A stretch of DNA of 64,000 bases from Paenilisteria riparia FSL S10-1204 (GCF_000525995.1 NZ_AODL01000002.1:242393-306392); one strand, 5' to 3'; counted from the first letter of the stretch, positions 46,061-55,383 are shown. Notes: generated by a model from the letters alone, not told the origin. Made by a program: numbers and translations.

Positions 46061-46868
46061 ATGACAAAGCGAGCGCGTACATTCTACCTTGTTCCTTATG
46101 CCATCTGGATTTTATTATTTGTTATCGCACCGATTTTGTTGATTGTGTATTACTCGTTTTTTGATATTGATGGGAATTTCACGTTTTCGAATTATGTTGA
46201 TTTCTTCACGCCTGTTTATTTAAAAATGACGCTGAGTTCGTTTTGGTATGCGTTTTTGATAATGCTATTTACGTTATTGATTTCGTATCCGACGGCGCTT
46301 GTTTTGACGAAATTAAAGCATAAGCAGTTGTGGTTGTTATTAATTATTTTGCCGACATGGATTAATTTGTTGTTGAAAGCCTATGCGTTTATGGGGATTT
46401 TCGGAACATATGGGACGGCGAATCAATTTTTGAGATTTATTGGTGTTGGTACGAAGCAGATTTTGTTTACGGATTTTAGTTTCTTATTTGTTTTCGACGT
46501 ATATTTTTATTCCATTTATGATTTTGCCGATTTTTAATGCGTTGGAGGAGATGAGTCCCTCGCTAACGAATGCGGCGCAAGATTTGGGAGCTTCTCGTTG
46601 GACCACGTTTTGGCGCGTCGTGTTTCCAATTACGCTGGATGGCGTGAAAGCGGGGTGCCAAGCGGTGTTCATCCCTGCGCTTTCGCTATTCATGATTACT
46701 CGTTTGATTGCTGGAAATCGCGTTATTACGCTTGGAACCGCGATTGAAGAACATTTCTTGGTAACGCAGGATTGGGGAATGGGCGCCACCATTGGTGTAT
46801 TCTTAATCATCGCGATGATTATCATTATGTTTGTTTCTGGCGCGAAACGGAAAGGGGCGGCAAAATGA
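46061..46868 (+). CDS. potB: Spermidine/putrescine ABC transporter permease PotB, frameshifted
   Basis: Two overlapping frames give one permease of 268 residues with six transmembrane helices. The EAA loop is in LEEMSPSLTNAAQDLGASRWTTFWRVVFPITLDG, as in PotB. The break lies in TTTT at 46491-46494: with one T fewer, FLFV runs into STYIFIPFMILPIF. Everything else is intact, so a sequence error is likely. If real, polyamine import would be lost, since the EAA loop would not be made. Its stop overlaps the potC start. Confidence 0.85.
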
Positions 46869-47674
46869 AAAAAGGTAACAAATGGGGCAAAATTTATTTA
46901 GCCGTCGTATTCATTGTTTTGTATGCACCGATTTTTTATTTGATGTTTTATTCCTTTAATGCTGGCGGGAAAATGAGCCATTTCAGTGGTTTTACGCTGG
47001 ATTATTATAAAGAGGTTTTTCAGGATACACGATTGTTAATTATTGTGTTGAATACGTTTGTGGTCGCTTTGCTTTCATCAGTGATTGCGACGATTTTCGG
47101 GGTGCTCGGTGCGCTTGCAATTCGCTACATGCCACGTCCGTTCACGAAAAACTCTTTGCTTAGCTTGAATAATGTTTTAATTGTAAGTCCAGATGTTGTT
47201 ATTGGGGCATCGTTTTTGATTTTCTTCACGATTTTAGGCGTGAAATTAGGCTTTATTTCGGTACTTGTTTCGCATATTGCGTTTAGTATTCCAATTGTTG
47301 TCTTGATGGTATTGCCGAAATTACAAGAGATGAGCCCAACGTTGATTGATGCAGCGCGTGATTTGGGTGCTAGTCAATGGAATGTGCTTAGCAAAGTGAT
47401 TTTGCCGTACATTGCGCCTGGTGTTTTTGCTGGCTTTTTCATGGCGTTGACGTATTCATTAGATGATTTTGCGGTGACATTCTTTGTAACAGGAAATGGC
47501 TTCACAACACTATCTGTTGAGATTTATTCGCGGGCTCGCCAAGGGATTTCGCTTTCGATTAATGCCCTGTCGACGTTGCTATTCCTATTTACAATCGTGC
47601 TTGTTATTGGATATTACTTCATTAACAAACGGAACGCGAAGGGCACGCAAGGATTGGAGGTGCCGCCAAAATGA
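46865..47674 (+). CDS. potC: Spermidine/putrescine ABC transporter permease
   Basis: A 269-residue permease, six transmembrane helices. It begins IYLAVVFIVLYAPIFYLMFYSFN, and the EAA-type loop is LQEMSPTLIDAARDLGASQWNVLSKVILPYIAPG (about residues 153-186). The ATG at 46865 overlaps the potB stop. It forms the membrane channel with PotB. Confidence 0.92.
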   Translation: MKKGNKWGKIYLAVVFIVLYAPIFYLMFYSFNAGGKMSHFSGFTLDYYKEVFQDTRLLIIVLNTFVVALLSSVIATIFGVLGALAIRYMPRPFTKNSLLSLNNVLIVSPDVVIGASFLIFFTILGVKLGFISVLVSHIAFSIPIVVLMVLPKLQEMSPTLIDAARDLGASQWNVLSKVILPYIAPGVFAGFFMALTYSLDDFAVTFFVTGNGFTTLSVEIYSRARQGISLSINALSTLLFLFTIVLVIGYYFINKRNAKGTQGLEVPPK

Positions 47675-48744
47675 AGCAATTAGTTCGTGTTTTTGGTGTG
47701 GTTATTATTGCAGCGGTGCTGATGATGGTGCTTGCGTTTTCACTGAACAAGTCGGAAGGTTATTCTGGCGGGAACACGCTAACAATCTATAATTGGGGCG
47801 ATTACGTGGACCCTGCCTTACTGAAAAAATTCGAAAAAGAGTCAGGAATTAAAGTTATTTATCAAACGTTTGACTCAAATGAAGCGATGATGACAAAAAT
47901 CGAACAAGGCGGGACAACGTTTGACATTGCTGTTCCGAGTGACTATGCGATCAGTAAAATGCGCGAAGAGAACTTGTTGATTCCGCTGGATAAATCGAAG
48001 TTGCCGAATATGAAATATTTAAATCCGCGTTTCATGGATTTGTCTTTTGATGAAGGAAATAAGTATTCGATGCCGTATTTCTGGGGCACGCTCGGCATTA
48101 TTTACAACAAGAAAATGATTCAAGATATTCCGTTCACGAGTTGGAATGACTTATGGCGCCCTGAATTGAAAAATCAAATTTTGCTTATCGATGGTGCGCG
48201 TGAGGTGATGGGGCTTGGGCTAAACAGTCTTGGCTACTCACTGAATAGTAAGAACAAGGCGGAACTGCAAGAAGCTTTGATGAAACTAAAAGAAATGACG
48301 CCGAACGTAAAAGCGATTGTTGGCGATGAAATCAAGATTTTGATGGCAGGCGACGAAGCTGGCGTGGCGGTAACTTTCTCTGGGGAAGCGGCAGAGATGC
48401 TCAGCGAAAACAAGAATTTAGAATATGTGATTCCAAAAGAAGGTTCTAATTTATGGTTTGATAATATGGTTATTCCGAAGACCGCTAAAAATGTCGATGG
48501 GGCGCATAAATTTATCAATTTCATGCTAAAACCTGAAAATGCAGCGCAAAATGCGGAATATGTTGGGTACGCGACGCCAAATGAAGCGGCAGTGAAACTT
48601 TTGCCAAAAGAAATGTCTTCTGATAAACGTTTCTATCCAGACCTAGACCAATTGAAGAACTTGGAAGTGTATGATAATCTCGGTAAGCGGATGTTGTCTT
48701 ACTACAATGAGTTATTTTTAGAATTTAAGATGTATCGCAAGTAG
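47671..48744 (+). CDS. potD: Spermidine/putrescine-binding protein
   Basis: A 357-residue extracytoplasmic binding protein. LTIYNWGDYVDPALLKKFEKESGIKVIYQTFDSNEAM is the PotD/PotF start of the mature domain, and FDIAVPSDYAI and YSMPYFWGTLGIIYNK line the polyamine site. The N-terminal hydrophobic segment (residues about 4-24) ends SLNKSEG, without a lipobox Cys, so unlike most Gram-positive binding proteins it would be held by an uncleaved helix or be released. Its ATG overlaps the potC stop. Confidence 0.9.
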   Translation: MKQLVRVFGVVIIAAVLMMVLAFSLNKSEGYSGGNTLTIYNWGDYVDPALLKKFEKESGIKVIYQTFDSNEAMMTKIEQGGTTFDIAVPSDYAISKMREENLLIPLDKSKLPNMKYLNPRFMDLSFDEGNKYSMPYFWGTLGIIYNKKMIQDIPFTSWNDLWRPELKNQILLIDGAREVMGLGLNSLGYSLNSKNKAELQEALMKLKEMTPNVKAIVGDEIKILMAGDEAGVAVTFSGEAAEMLSENKNLEYVIPKEGSNLWFDNMVIPKTAKNVDGAHKFINFMLKPENAAQNAEYVGYATPNEAAVKLLPKEMSSDKRFYPDLDQLKNLEVYDNLGKRMLSYYNELFLEFKMYRK

Positions 48745-48792
48745 ACCATTTAACTAAAATCGCCCAATCACGATGTTTTTGACAGTTATTTA

Positions 48793-48821
48793 TTGTAATG
48801 AAACCTTTCATCGTCTATAAT
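48793..48821 (+). promoter_or_regulatory. Sigma-A promoter for the VOC gene
   Basis: TTGTAA and TATAAT are exactly 17 bases apart, 36 bases before the start. Confidence 0.75.
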
Positions 48822-48856
48822 CCAGATGTAGCACAATTCGAAAGGTGGAGAAAGAA

Positions 48857-49300
48857 ATGGCAAAGTTATATCCTTATTTAAATTTTGAGAATGCAAAAGA
48901 ATCTATGGATTACTACAAAGATGTATTTGGGGCAACGCTATTGCAACGCATGCCGATGGATGAAAATATGGCTAAAGCATGGGGAGTTTCAACGGAAAAC
49001 CTTGAAAATACAACAATCCACGGTGGGTTTGTTGTTCTAGGAAACACGATTTTCTGCAGTGACCGTTTCGGCGATGCGGATTCATTCTCATCAAGCGTCA
49101 CATTAATGCTTGATTTCAACTCAGAAGATGCAGATGATGTAGCGGCTTTGGATGCACTATACAAACGAGTGACAGAAAGCGGTGTTGAAATTATTGATCC
49201 ACTCAAGGAGCAATTCTGGGGTGGCAAGATGGGAATCATTAAAGATAAGTATGGTCTTCTGTGGATGTTCCACGCACAGCCATATTCTAAATTACAATAA
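48857..49300 (+). CDS. VOC-family protein (PhnB/3-demethylubiquinone methyltransferase-like)
   Basis: A 147-residue glyoxalase-fold protein. LYPYLNFENAKESMDYYKDVFGA is the standard PhnB-like start, SSSVTLMLDFNSE is the central strand, and QFWGGKMGIIKDKYGLLWMF is the conserved C-terminal segment. The family has no single known reaction. I chose ATG 48857 after AGGTGGAG. It is monocistronic between a clean promoter and a terminator. Confidence 0.8.
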   Translation: MAKLYPYLNFENAKESMDYYKDVFGATLLQRMPMDENMAKAWGVSTENLENTTIHGGFVVLGNTIFCSDRFGDADSFSSSVTLMLDFNSEDADDVAALDALYKRVTESGVEIIDPLKEQFWGGKMGIIKDKYGLLWMFHAQPYSKLQ

Positions 49301-49304
49301 TCAT

Positions 49305-49350
49305 AAAAAGGGCATGTTCTTGCGGTTTCAGCGAGGATGTGTCTTTTTTT
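49305..49350 (+). terminator. Terminator of the VOC gene
   Basis: An imperfect stem, AAAAAGGGCATGTTCTTGC with GCGAGGATGTGTCTTTTT, and a T run. Confidence 0.65.
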
Positions 49351-49353
49351 AAC

Positions 49354-49382
49354 TTGATTTCCTTGCAAAAGAAGCATAAAAT
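49354..49382 (+). promoter_or_regulatory. Sigma-A promoter for the permease pair
   Basis: TTGATT and TAAAAT are 17 bases apart. Confidence 0.55.
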
Positions 49383-49428
49383 CAAGAAGTTAGCTTAGCA
49401 AAACTTTAAAGTGCAAGGAAGTGAACAC

Positions 49429-50448
49429 ATGTTTCAACATTTACCTGATTCATTTTTACAGATGAATACGATTTTTATTTCAATTATGATTGAGGCCTTA
49501 CCGTTCGTATTGATTGGTGTTTTTATTGCAGGTTTCATTCAAATGTTTATTTCTGAAGCGTTTATTGCTAAGATAATGCCGAAAAACCGGTTTTTAGCAG
49601 TAATTGTGGGTTCAGTGATTGGTGTACTTTTTCCATCATGTGAATGTGGAATTGTACCTATCGTTCGAAACTTGATTGCAAAAGGAGTACCACTGCATGC
49701 GGGAATTGCATTTATGTTAACGGCACCGATTATTAATCCTGTAGTGCTATTTTCAACATATGTCGCATTTGGAAGTACGTGGGAAATACCATTATTACGC
49801 GTTGCAGGGAGCTTAGTCGTCGCGATGGTCGTTGGCTGCGCGATTGCTTATTTTTATAAAGGGAACGGCTTGAAAGAGAAATTTATGTTATATGAAACTG
49901 CTGGTGAGAAGAAGGCGAAAGAACAACAACCAGTCATGGCGATTGCAGGAATGGATGTCGGTATATCAACAGGTTCGACGCATACATTAGCACACGAAAA
50001 AGAACATCACCATGAGCACCATCATCACGAACATGAAGCAGAAGTGGTGACGATGAAGTCCAAAGTTTGGCATACGCTACAACACGCAGTAGATGAGTTT
50101 TTCTCAGTGGGAAAATTTCTCGTCTTTGGCGCATTGATTGCGGCGGCAATGCAGACGTATATTAAAACATCTACACTTGTCTCTATTGGACATGGACCTG
50201 TTTTGTCCATCTTACTCATGATGGTACTTGCGTTCATCTTATCGCTTTGTTCGGAAGCAGATGCTTTTATTGGCGCGTCATTCCGCAGTGTTTTTTCTAC
50301 ACAATCCATCGTCGCATTTTTAGTGTTCGGCCCAATGCTTGATATTAAAAATTTGATGATGATGATGGCAACTTTTAAAGCAAAATTTGTCGCGTTTATT
50401 GTTGTTGGTGTAACCATTACTGTGTTTGTTTATGCATTATTAATTTAG
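49429..50448 (+). CDS. UPF0718/DUF318 permease (YcgR/YraQ-like) with a His-rich loop
   Basis: A 339-residue membrane protein with about eight helices. The family motifs are LFPSCECGIVPIVRNLI (residues about 65-81) and LCSEADAFIGASF (about 273-285), and AFMLTAPIINPVV lies between. The central cytoplasmic or extracellular loop (about 177-210) contains a run of His and Glu (HEKEHHHEHHHHEHEAE), which should bind metal. The next gene encodes its usual partner. The pair resembles YcgR-YcgQ of Bacillus, whose role, possibly in metal handling, is not settled. ATG 49429 follows AAGGAAG. Confidence 0.8.
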   Translation: MFQHLPDSFLQMNTIFISIMIEALPFVLIGVFIAGFIQMFISEAFIAKIMPKNRFLAVIVGSVIGVLFPSCECGIVPIVRNLIAKGVPLHAGIAFMLTAPIINPVVLFSTYVAFGSTWEIPLLRVAGSLVVAMVVGCAIAYFYKGNGLKEKFMLYETAGEKKAKEQQPVMAIAGMDVGISTGSTHTLAHEKEHHHEHHHHEHEAEVVTMKSKVWHTLQHAVDEFFSVGKFLVFGALIAAAMQTYIKTSTLVSIGHGPVLSILLMMVLAFILSLCSEADAFIGASFRSVFSTQSIVAFLVFGPMLDIKNLMMMMATFKAKFVAFIVVGVTITVFVYALLI

Positions 50449-50462
50449 GAGGAGGGCGTTTT

Positions 50463-51306
50463 ATGTTTCGTGTTTTTATACTATTTGGTTTCGCCTTCTA
50501 TTTGATGCAGTTGCATATTACTGGGGATATTAGTAAGTACATCAATATGAAGTACTCCTATTTATCACTAGCGGCGATGATTGCAGCCTTTTTTACTCGG
50601 TTTAGTACAGTTAATTATGATTTTCCGTGACGAAGATTTGGAGCATGACCACGACCATAATGGACATACACATGAAGGCGAGAATACTTTCTGGCGTAAA
50701 ATCTTAGTGTATGGCTTGCTAATTTATCCGTTAGTCGCTGGATTTATGTTTCCAATCGCTACCTTGAATTCAACGATTGTTGATGCGAAGGGTTTTCACT
50801 TTCCGAAGAATAATGCAGCTGGTGATGATCCTTACGCGATGAACCAATTTTTGAAACCTGATACGAGTGGTTATTTTGGTAAATCTGATTACGATAAGAT
50901 GATTGCTAAGGAAAAAGCCGCGATTATTCATGACAATCCGATTAAGGTGACAGATGCGAATTATTTAATGACAATGGAAATTATTTATACGTATCCTGGT
51001 GAATTTGAAGGGAAACAGATTGAATTTACTGGTTTTGTGTATAATGATCCTGTAACAAAAGGTGGCAACTTATTTGTTTTTCGGTTCGGTATTATTCACT
51101 GTGTGGCCGACTCTGGCGTGTACGGTATGCTTGTAAATATGCCGGATGGGGAGACCGACCTTGCGAATGACACATGGGTGAAAGTGAGCGGAACGATTGC
51201 ACAAGAGTATTATGCTCCTTTCAAAATGGATATTCCTGCTGTAAAAGTAGAAAAATACGGCGAAATTCCAAAACCGAAAGATGTGTATGTCTATCGTACC
51301 TATTAA
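50463..51306 (+). CDS. TIGR03943-family membrane protein (YcgQ-like), frameshifted
   Basis: Two frames give one 280-residue protein. Three N-terminal helices (FRVFILFGFAFYLMQLHITGD, the region at about 38-55, then LVYGLLIYPLVAGF) surround a His-rich stretch DLEHDHDHNGHTHEGE. A large extracytoplasmic domain follows (about 115-280) with FEGKQIEFTGFVY and FRFGIIHCVADSGVYG. The break is in a run of six T at 50589-50594; with five T the frame reads AAFLLGLVQLIMIF. It starts 15 bases after the DUF318 permease. The two families are nearly always encoded together. Confidence 0.8.
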
Positions 51307-51436
51307 GTTTAGGCAATGTGTATTGCGGCGTGTTTTTGATTTATAGATAGCGCCTCAATATACGTTGTTGCGTAAATGAAGAAGATGCGTTATGCTTAAC
51401 CGTGTGAAAACGAAAACAAACTAGAGAAGGATGGAA

Positions 51437-52363
51437 ATGAATATGAATCATTATTCACCCTACTTTCACTTTCCGCGCGAAGATTGGCGTAAGCTGGAAG
51501 TAAGTAAAGACCAGATGTTAACAGCGGAAGAACTCGAAAATATTAGAGGACTAAACGATCGCATCTCACTCGAAGATGTTGCTGAAATATATTTACCACT
51601 CGTTAAATTATTAGCGATTCACTACCATGAACAAGTGTTTATCCACGGCCAGAAGATGGAGTATTTAAAGCGCCATGCCACGCATACACCGTTCGTCATA
51701 GGGATTGCAGGAAGCGTTGCTGTTGGTAAAAGTACGACGGCGCGAGTACTCAAAATCATGTTAGATCGCTGGTTTTCTAAAACACGCAAAGTAGAGCTTA
51801 TCACAACCGATGGCTTCTTACATCCGAATGCAGTATTGGAAGAAAAAGGTTTGATGGAGCGTAAAGGCTTCCCGGAAAGCTATGATAGGGGGCGTTTTGT
51901 TGCTTTTTTGAATGATTTGAAAAGTAACAAAGAGAATATTGAAGTACCGCTGTATTCGCATTTTACATATGATATTTTGGATGAGACGCGCGTCATTAAT
52001 CAGCCGGATATTGTGATTGTGGAAGGGATTAACGTGTTACAAGTAGATCCTGAACAGGCAGTTTTTCCGAGTGATTTCTTTGATTTCTCCATTTATATTG
52101 ATGCAGAAGAAAGCCAGATTAAACGCTGGTATTTGGAGCGGTTTTTTTTGTTGCGTGAGACAGCATTTCAAGATACTAGCTCGTATTTTCATCGGTATAC
52201 AGAAATTAGCGAAGATGAAGCTCGCCAGTTTGCTTTAGACACTTGGGAGAAAATCAATGGGGTTAATCTGAAGGAAAACATTGAGCGAACCAAATACCGC
52301 GCCCAACTCATTTTGAAAAAAGGCGCAGATCATCTGATTTCAGACGTTTATTTGAGGAAGTAG
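51437..52363 (+). CDS. coaA: Pantothenate kinase, type I
   Basis: A 308-residue CoaA that phosphorylates pantothenate in the first step of coenzyme A synthesis. It has [15 protein letters not shown] near the start, the P-loop [17 protein letters not shown] (about 91-107), [37 protein letters not shown] and IVEGINVLQ. The length matches other type I enzymes. Of three closely spaced ATGs I prefer 51437, six bases after GAAGG. Confidence 0.92.
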   Translation: MNMNHYSPYFHFPREDWRKLEVSKDQMLTAEELENIRGLNDRISLEDVAEIYLPLVKLLAIHYHEQVFIHGQKMEYLKRHATHTPFVIGIAGSVAVGKSTTARVLKIMLDRWFSKTRKVELITTDGFLHPNAVLEEKGLMERKGFPESYDRGRFVAFLNDLKSNKENIEVPLYSHFTYDILDETRVINQPDIVIVEGINVLQVDPEQAVFPSDFFDFSIYIDAEESQIKRWYLERFFLLRETAFQDTSSYFHRYTEISEDEARQFALDTWEKINGVNLKENIERTKYRAQLILKKGADHLISDVYLRK

Positions 52364-52433
52364 AAATAGAGTTGAAAAGAGATAAGAAATGTGCTAAAAG
52401 GATTTTAAGGAAAAAGAGAATCGATAGACACAC

Positions 52434-52476
52434 AAAAGAGCCTCGAAGCTGCTCAAAGACATCGGGGCTTTTTTTA
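52434..52476. terminator. Terminator after coaA, possibly bidirectional
   Basis: AGCCTCGA pairs with TCGGGGCT with flanking A and T runs on both strands. Confidence 0.75.
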
Positions 52477-52489
52477 TTGCGTTGTGATT

Positions 52490-52622
52490 GGGACTTTTAT
52501 CGTCCATTTTTGGTCCGGCTGCTACGATGCTCCAACCAGTACTTGTAAGTAACGAGTGTCACTCCTACAAGAATCGGACCATAAAAATGAGCTCGAAGGT
52601 TAACGACAAATCCATTATAGCA
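52490..52622 (-). ncRNA. Candidate structured small RNA or decayed small membrane-toxin gene
   Basis: On the minus strand an extended -10 TGCTATAAT (52614-52622) is followed by nested inverted repeats: a 12-bp outer arm (52506-52517 with 52575-52588), then CTTGTA/TACAAG and an inner GAGT-GAC-ACTC hairpin, ending at the terminator 52434-52476. One minus frame (stop at 52497-52499) reads FYGPILVGVTLVTYKYWLE then a basic tail, similar in pattern to Fst/Ldr-type toxins, but without a usable start codon unless a base is missing in the A run 52583-52587. No other gene is visible in 52477-52707. Confidence 0.35.
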
Positions 52623-52707
52623 CGGCTGTTGGCAGTGTTTAAGCTTTTTTCACAACGTTGTTTTTTAAATGATTATATGGATTTTTAAGCCCTTAGTAGC
52701 GTATTGC

Positions 52708-52761
52708 TTTACAATTATTTTTTTTGATGTACAATAAAAGTGAGTAATCACTCATTTTTTG
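52708..52761 (+). promoter_or_regulatory. Promoter and TetR-type operator of the ABC exporter operon
   Basis: TTTACA (52708-52713) and TACAAT (52730-52735) are 16 bases apart. TGAGTAATCACTCA (52741-52754), a perfect inverted repeat, starts five bases after the -10. The 25 bases 52737-52761 are identical to 25613-25637. Confidence 0.75.
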
Positions 52762-52779
52762 TGGAGGAGGTTTTTTGAA

Positions 52780-53505
52780 ATGGGAGAAGTAGCAGTTCGG
52801 GTAGATAATCTTGCGCTATCGTTTGGGAAAAAGCAGATTTTGACGGATATTGGACTGGAAGTGAATAAGGGTGAGATTTTTGGGTTAATTGGTCCTTCTG
52901 GTGCTGGAAAAACGACGCTTGTGAAGGTTATTGTTGGAATGGAAAAAGGAGACACTGGTGAGGTGACGGTTTTAGATACGCGGATGCCGAATCTTGGTGT
53001 TATTGGAAAACTTGGATATATGGCACAGTCGGATGCGCTGTATATGGATTTGACTGCGAAGGAAAATATGGAATTTTTCGCGGCGCTTTATTCTTTGAAA
53101 GGGGCTAAGCGCAAGGAACGGATTGCATATGCGGCGAAATTAGTAAATTTGGAAGATGAGTTAAACAAGCAGGTAAGTGATTTTTCAGGTGGGATGAAAC
53201 GGCGCTTGTCACTTGCGATTTCGATGTTGCAAGACCCAGATGTGTTGATTTTGGATGAACCGACTGTCGGAATTGATCCGGAGTTGCGTAAATCGATTTG
53301 GGATGAGCTGGATACGTTGAAGGAACAGGGGAAATGTATTCTTGTGACAACGCATGTGATGGATGAGGCGGAGAAATGTGACCGGCTAGCGATGGTTCGT
53401 AATGGGAAAATTATCGCGGTAGGCACCCCTCAGGAGCTTGAGGCGAAGACATCTACTGGAAAATTAGAAGATGCTTTCTTACAGTTCGGAGGTGCGCAAT
53501 CATGA
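52780..53505 (+). CDS. ABC exporter ATPase
   Basis: A 241-residue ATPase. Walker A is LIGPSGAGKTTLVKV (about residue 37), signature FSGGMKRRLSLAISML, Walker B VLILDEPTVGIDPELR and H-loop VTTHVMDEAEKC: the pattern of drug or lipid exporters of the DrrA/CcmA class. I chose ATG 52780, nine bases after GTGGAGGAGG. The permease start overlaps its stop. Confidence 0.9.
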   Translation: MGEVAVRVDNLALSFGKKQILTDIGLEVNKGEIFGLIGPSGAGKTTLVKVIVGMEKGDTGEVTVLDTRMPNLGVIGKLGYMAQSDALYMDLTAKENMEFFAALYSLKGAKRKERIAYAAKLVNLEDELNKQVSDFSGGMKRRLSLAISMLQDPDVLILDEPTVGIDPELRKSIWDELDTLKEQGKCILVTTHVMDEAEKCDRLAMVRNGKIIAVGTPQELEAKTSTGKLEDAFLQFGGAQS

Positions 53506-54671
53506 TAAGAGTCATGGCGATTGTGAAACGGATTGCGAATCAGTTTAGACGGGATAAACGAACATTAGCACTGATGTTTATTGCTCCACTGATTTTGATT
53601 ACGCTGATTAACTATTTGTTTGATGGAGATGCGGTGGACCCGAAAGTCGGTGTACAGGGCGTGTCATCGGAAATGGTGGCACAACTGAAGGACACGGATA
53701 TTAAGGTGAAGCAGTATGACACTGTTTCTAATGTGAAAAATACGATTAAGTCAGATGATCTGGATGCTTTTATCAAACAAGATGGGGCAGATGTTCAATT
53801 GACTTTTGAGAATAGTGATCCAGGGGTTAGTAAGCAAATTCAGATGAAATTGCAGGCGGCTTTGATGGCGGAGCAGAAAGATGCGATGAAACAGTTTGGG
53901 GAATCCATGCAGGAAACAGCGGCAAAGGTGCAACAGTCCTTGGCGGCTGTGGCGAAACAATATGCAGCACAAACGGGTCAGCAATTAGCTATTCCAAAAG
54001 TGAATTTGCAAATTCCAGATCAGCAGCAGTTGGCCATCTCGACGGATTATATATATGGGGATGCGGATACGACGTTTTTTGATACGATTGGACCGATCTT
54101 TATTGGTTTCTTTGTCTTCTTCTTTGTGTTCTTGATTGCTGGGATTTCGTTCTTGCGTGAGCGGACCACGGGAACTCTGGAGCGTTTGATGGCAACTCCG
54201 ATTAGGCGTTGGGAATTGGAAACGGGGTATTTACTCGGTTTCGGGATTTTTGCTTTGGCGCAGTCGATTATCGTGGCGCTATACTCGATTCATGTGCTAG
54301 ATATGGTACAAATGGGCTCGATTTGGTATGTGTTATTGATTACGTTGATGTTAGCGATGGTTGCTTTGACGTTGGGAATTTTATTATCGACGTTTGCGAA
54401 TAATGAGTTCCAGATTGTGCAGTTTATTCCGATTGTTATTGTACCGCAAGTTTTATTCTGTGGGATTTTCCCGTTAGAAGGAATGGCGGACTGGTTGCAG
54501 TGGATTGCGCATATTATGCCACTTTATTATGGTGCGGATGCGTTGACATCAATTATGGTGAAAGGCGAGGGATTTGCTGGTTTTGCAACAGATTTCTATA
54601 TTTTAGTAGGATTTGCACTCGTATTTATGATTTTAAACATTTTTGCCTTGAAAAAATATCGTAAAATGTAG
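53502..54671 (+). CDS. ABC-2 type exporter permease
   Basis: A 389-residue ABC-2 permease. One N-terminal helix (LALMFIAPLILITLINYLF), a large extracytoplasmic region (about 45-185) rich in Gln and coiled-coil, then five helices from about residue 195, with LRERTTGTLERLMATPIRRWELETGYLLGF as the conserved intracellular loop. It probably exports a hydrophobic compound or lipid; the cargo is unknown. The TetR gene follows after 15 bases, as in many self-regulated efflux operons. Confidence 0.88.
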   Translation: MIRVMAIVKRIANQFRRDKRTLALMFIAPLILITLINYLFDGDAVDPKVGVQGVSSEMVAQLKDTDIKVKQYDTVSNVKNTIKSDDLDAFIKQDGADVQLTFENSDPGVSKQIQMKLQAALMAEQKDAMKQFGESMQETAAKVQQSLAAVAKQYAAQTGQQLAIPKVNLQIPDQQQLAISTDYIYGDADTTFFDTIGPIFIGFFVFFFVFLIAGISFLRERTTGTLERLMATPIRRWELETGYLLGFGIFALAQSIIVALYSIHVLDMVQMGSIWYVLLITLMLAMVALTLGILLSTFANNEFQIVQFIPIVIVPQVLFCGIFPLEGMADWLQWIAHIMPLYYGADALTSIMVKGEGFAGFATDFYILVGFALVFMILNIFALKKYRKM

Positions 54672-54686
54672 AAAGGAGTAGCGGAA

Positions 54687-55341
54687 ATGGTGGATAATAA
54701 TGATATTCTGACGCAGATGCTAGAAGTGGCGAAGCAAGATAAAAACATGAGTGAAAAACAGAAAAAAAATTGTTGCGGCGGCGATTGAATTGTTTGCAGA
54801 ACGCGGTTTTGCAGCAACATCTACGAGTGAGATTGCGAAGCGTGCGGGTGTTGCGGAAGGGACGATTTTTAGGCATTATAAAACGAAGAAGGATTTGCTG
54901 ACGTCGATTACGATGCCAATTATGATTGAGAGTGTTGCACCGTTTTTAGCTCGAAATTTTGTTGCAGAGGTTTTTGAGCAGGAATATCCTGATTTTAGGT
55001 CGTTTTTGATGGCGTTAATTCGGAATAGATTTGAATTTGCGCGCGAGAATAGTAGTGTGTTAAAGATTTATATGCAGGAATTGTTGTATCATGATGAGAT
55101 GAGAGAACAGTTTTCGAAAATTTTTATGGTGCATGTCAAGGATCAGTTTGATCGGATTATTAATTTCTATAAAGCGCGTGGGGAGGTTAATGATATGCCC
55201 AATAGTACAATTATGCGGGCATTGATTACAAACATAATGGGCTTTTTAATAACGCGATTTATGATTATGCCTCACGCAAAATGGGAAGATGATGCTGAAA
55301 TCGAACGCACGGTGACGTGTATTTTAAATGGTATATCATGA
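54687..55341 (+). CDS. TetR-family regulator of the ABC exporter, frameshifted
   Basis: The reading begins at ATG 54687 (after GAAAGGAG) with MVDNNDILTQMLEVAKQDK and is broken at a run of eight A (54762-54769). With seven A it continues KKIVAAAIELFAERGFAATSTSEIAKRAGVAEGTIFRHYKTK, a classic TetR helix-turn-helix, giving 217 residues. The C-terminal ligand domain is all-helical. It probably binds the TGAGTAATCACTCA repeat upstream of its own operon and of the dehydratase activase gene. Confidence 0.85.
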
Positions 55342-55342
55342 A

Positions 55343-55379
55343 AAAAGAAGGAATCTCGATGGCGGAGGTTCCTTCTTTT
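55343..55379. terminator. Bidirectional terminator between tetR and kdpD
   Basis: AAAAGAAGGAA pairs with TTCCTTCTTTT around a GC-containing loop. Confidence 0.8.
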
Positions 55380-55383
55380 GTGT

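Noticed and set aside
46772..46864. An upstream extension of potC
   Set aside because: It lies inside potB in another frame; the ATG at 46865 overlapping the potB stop is the natural coupled start.
52488..52688. A 66-codon plus-strand frame after coaA
   Set aside because: It starts beyond the terminator without a ribosome site and overlaps strong inverted repeats better explained by a minus-strand RNA.
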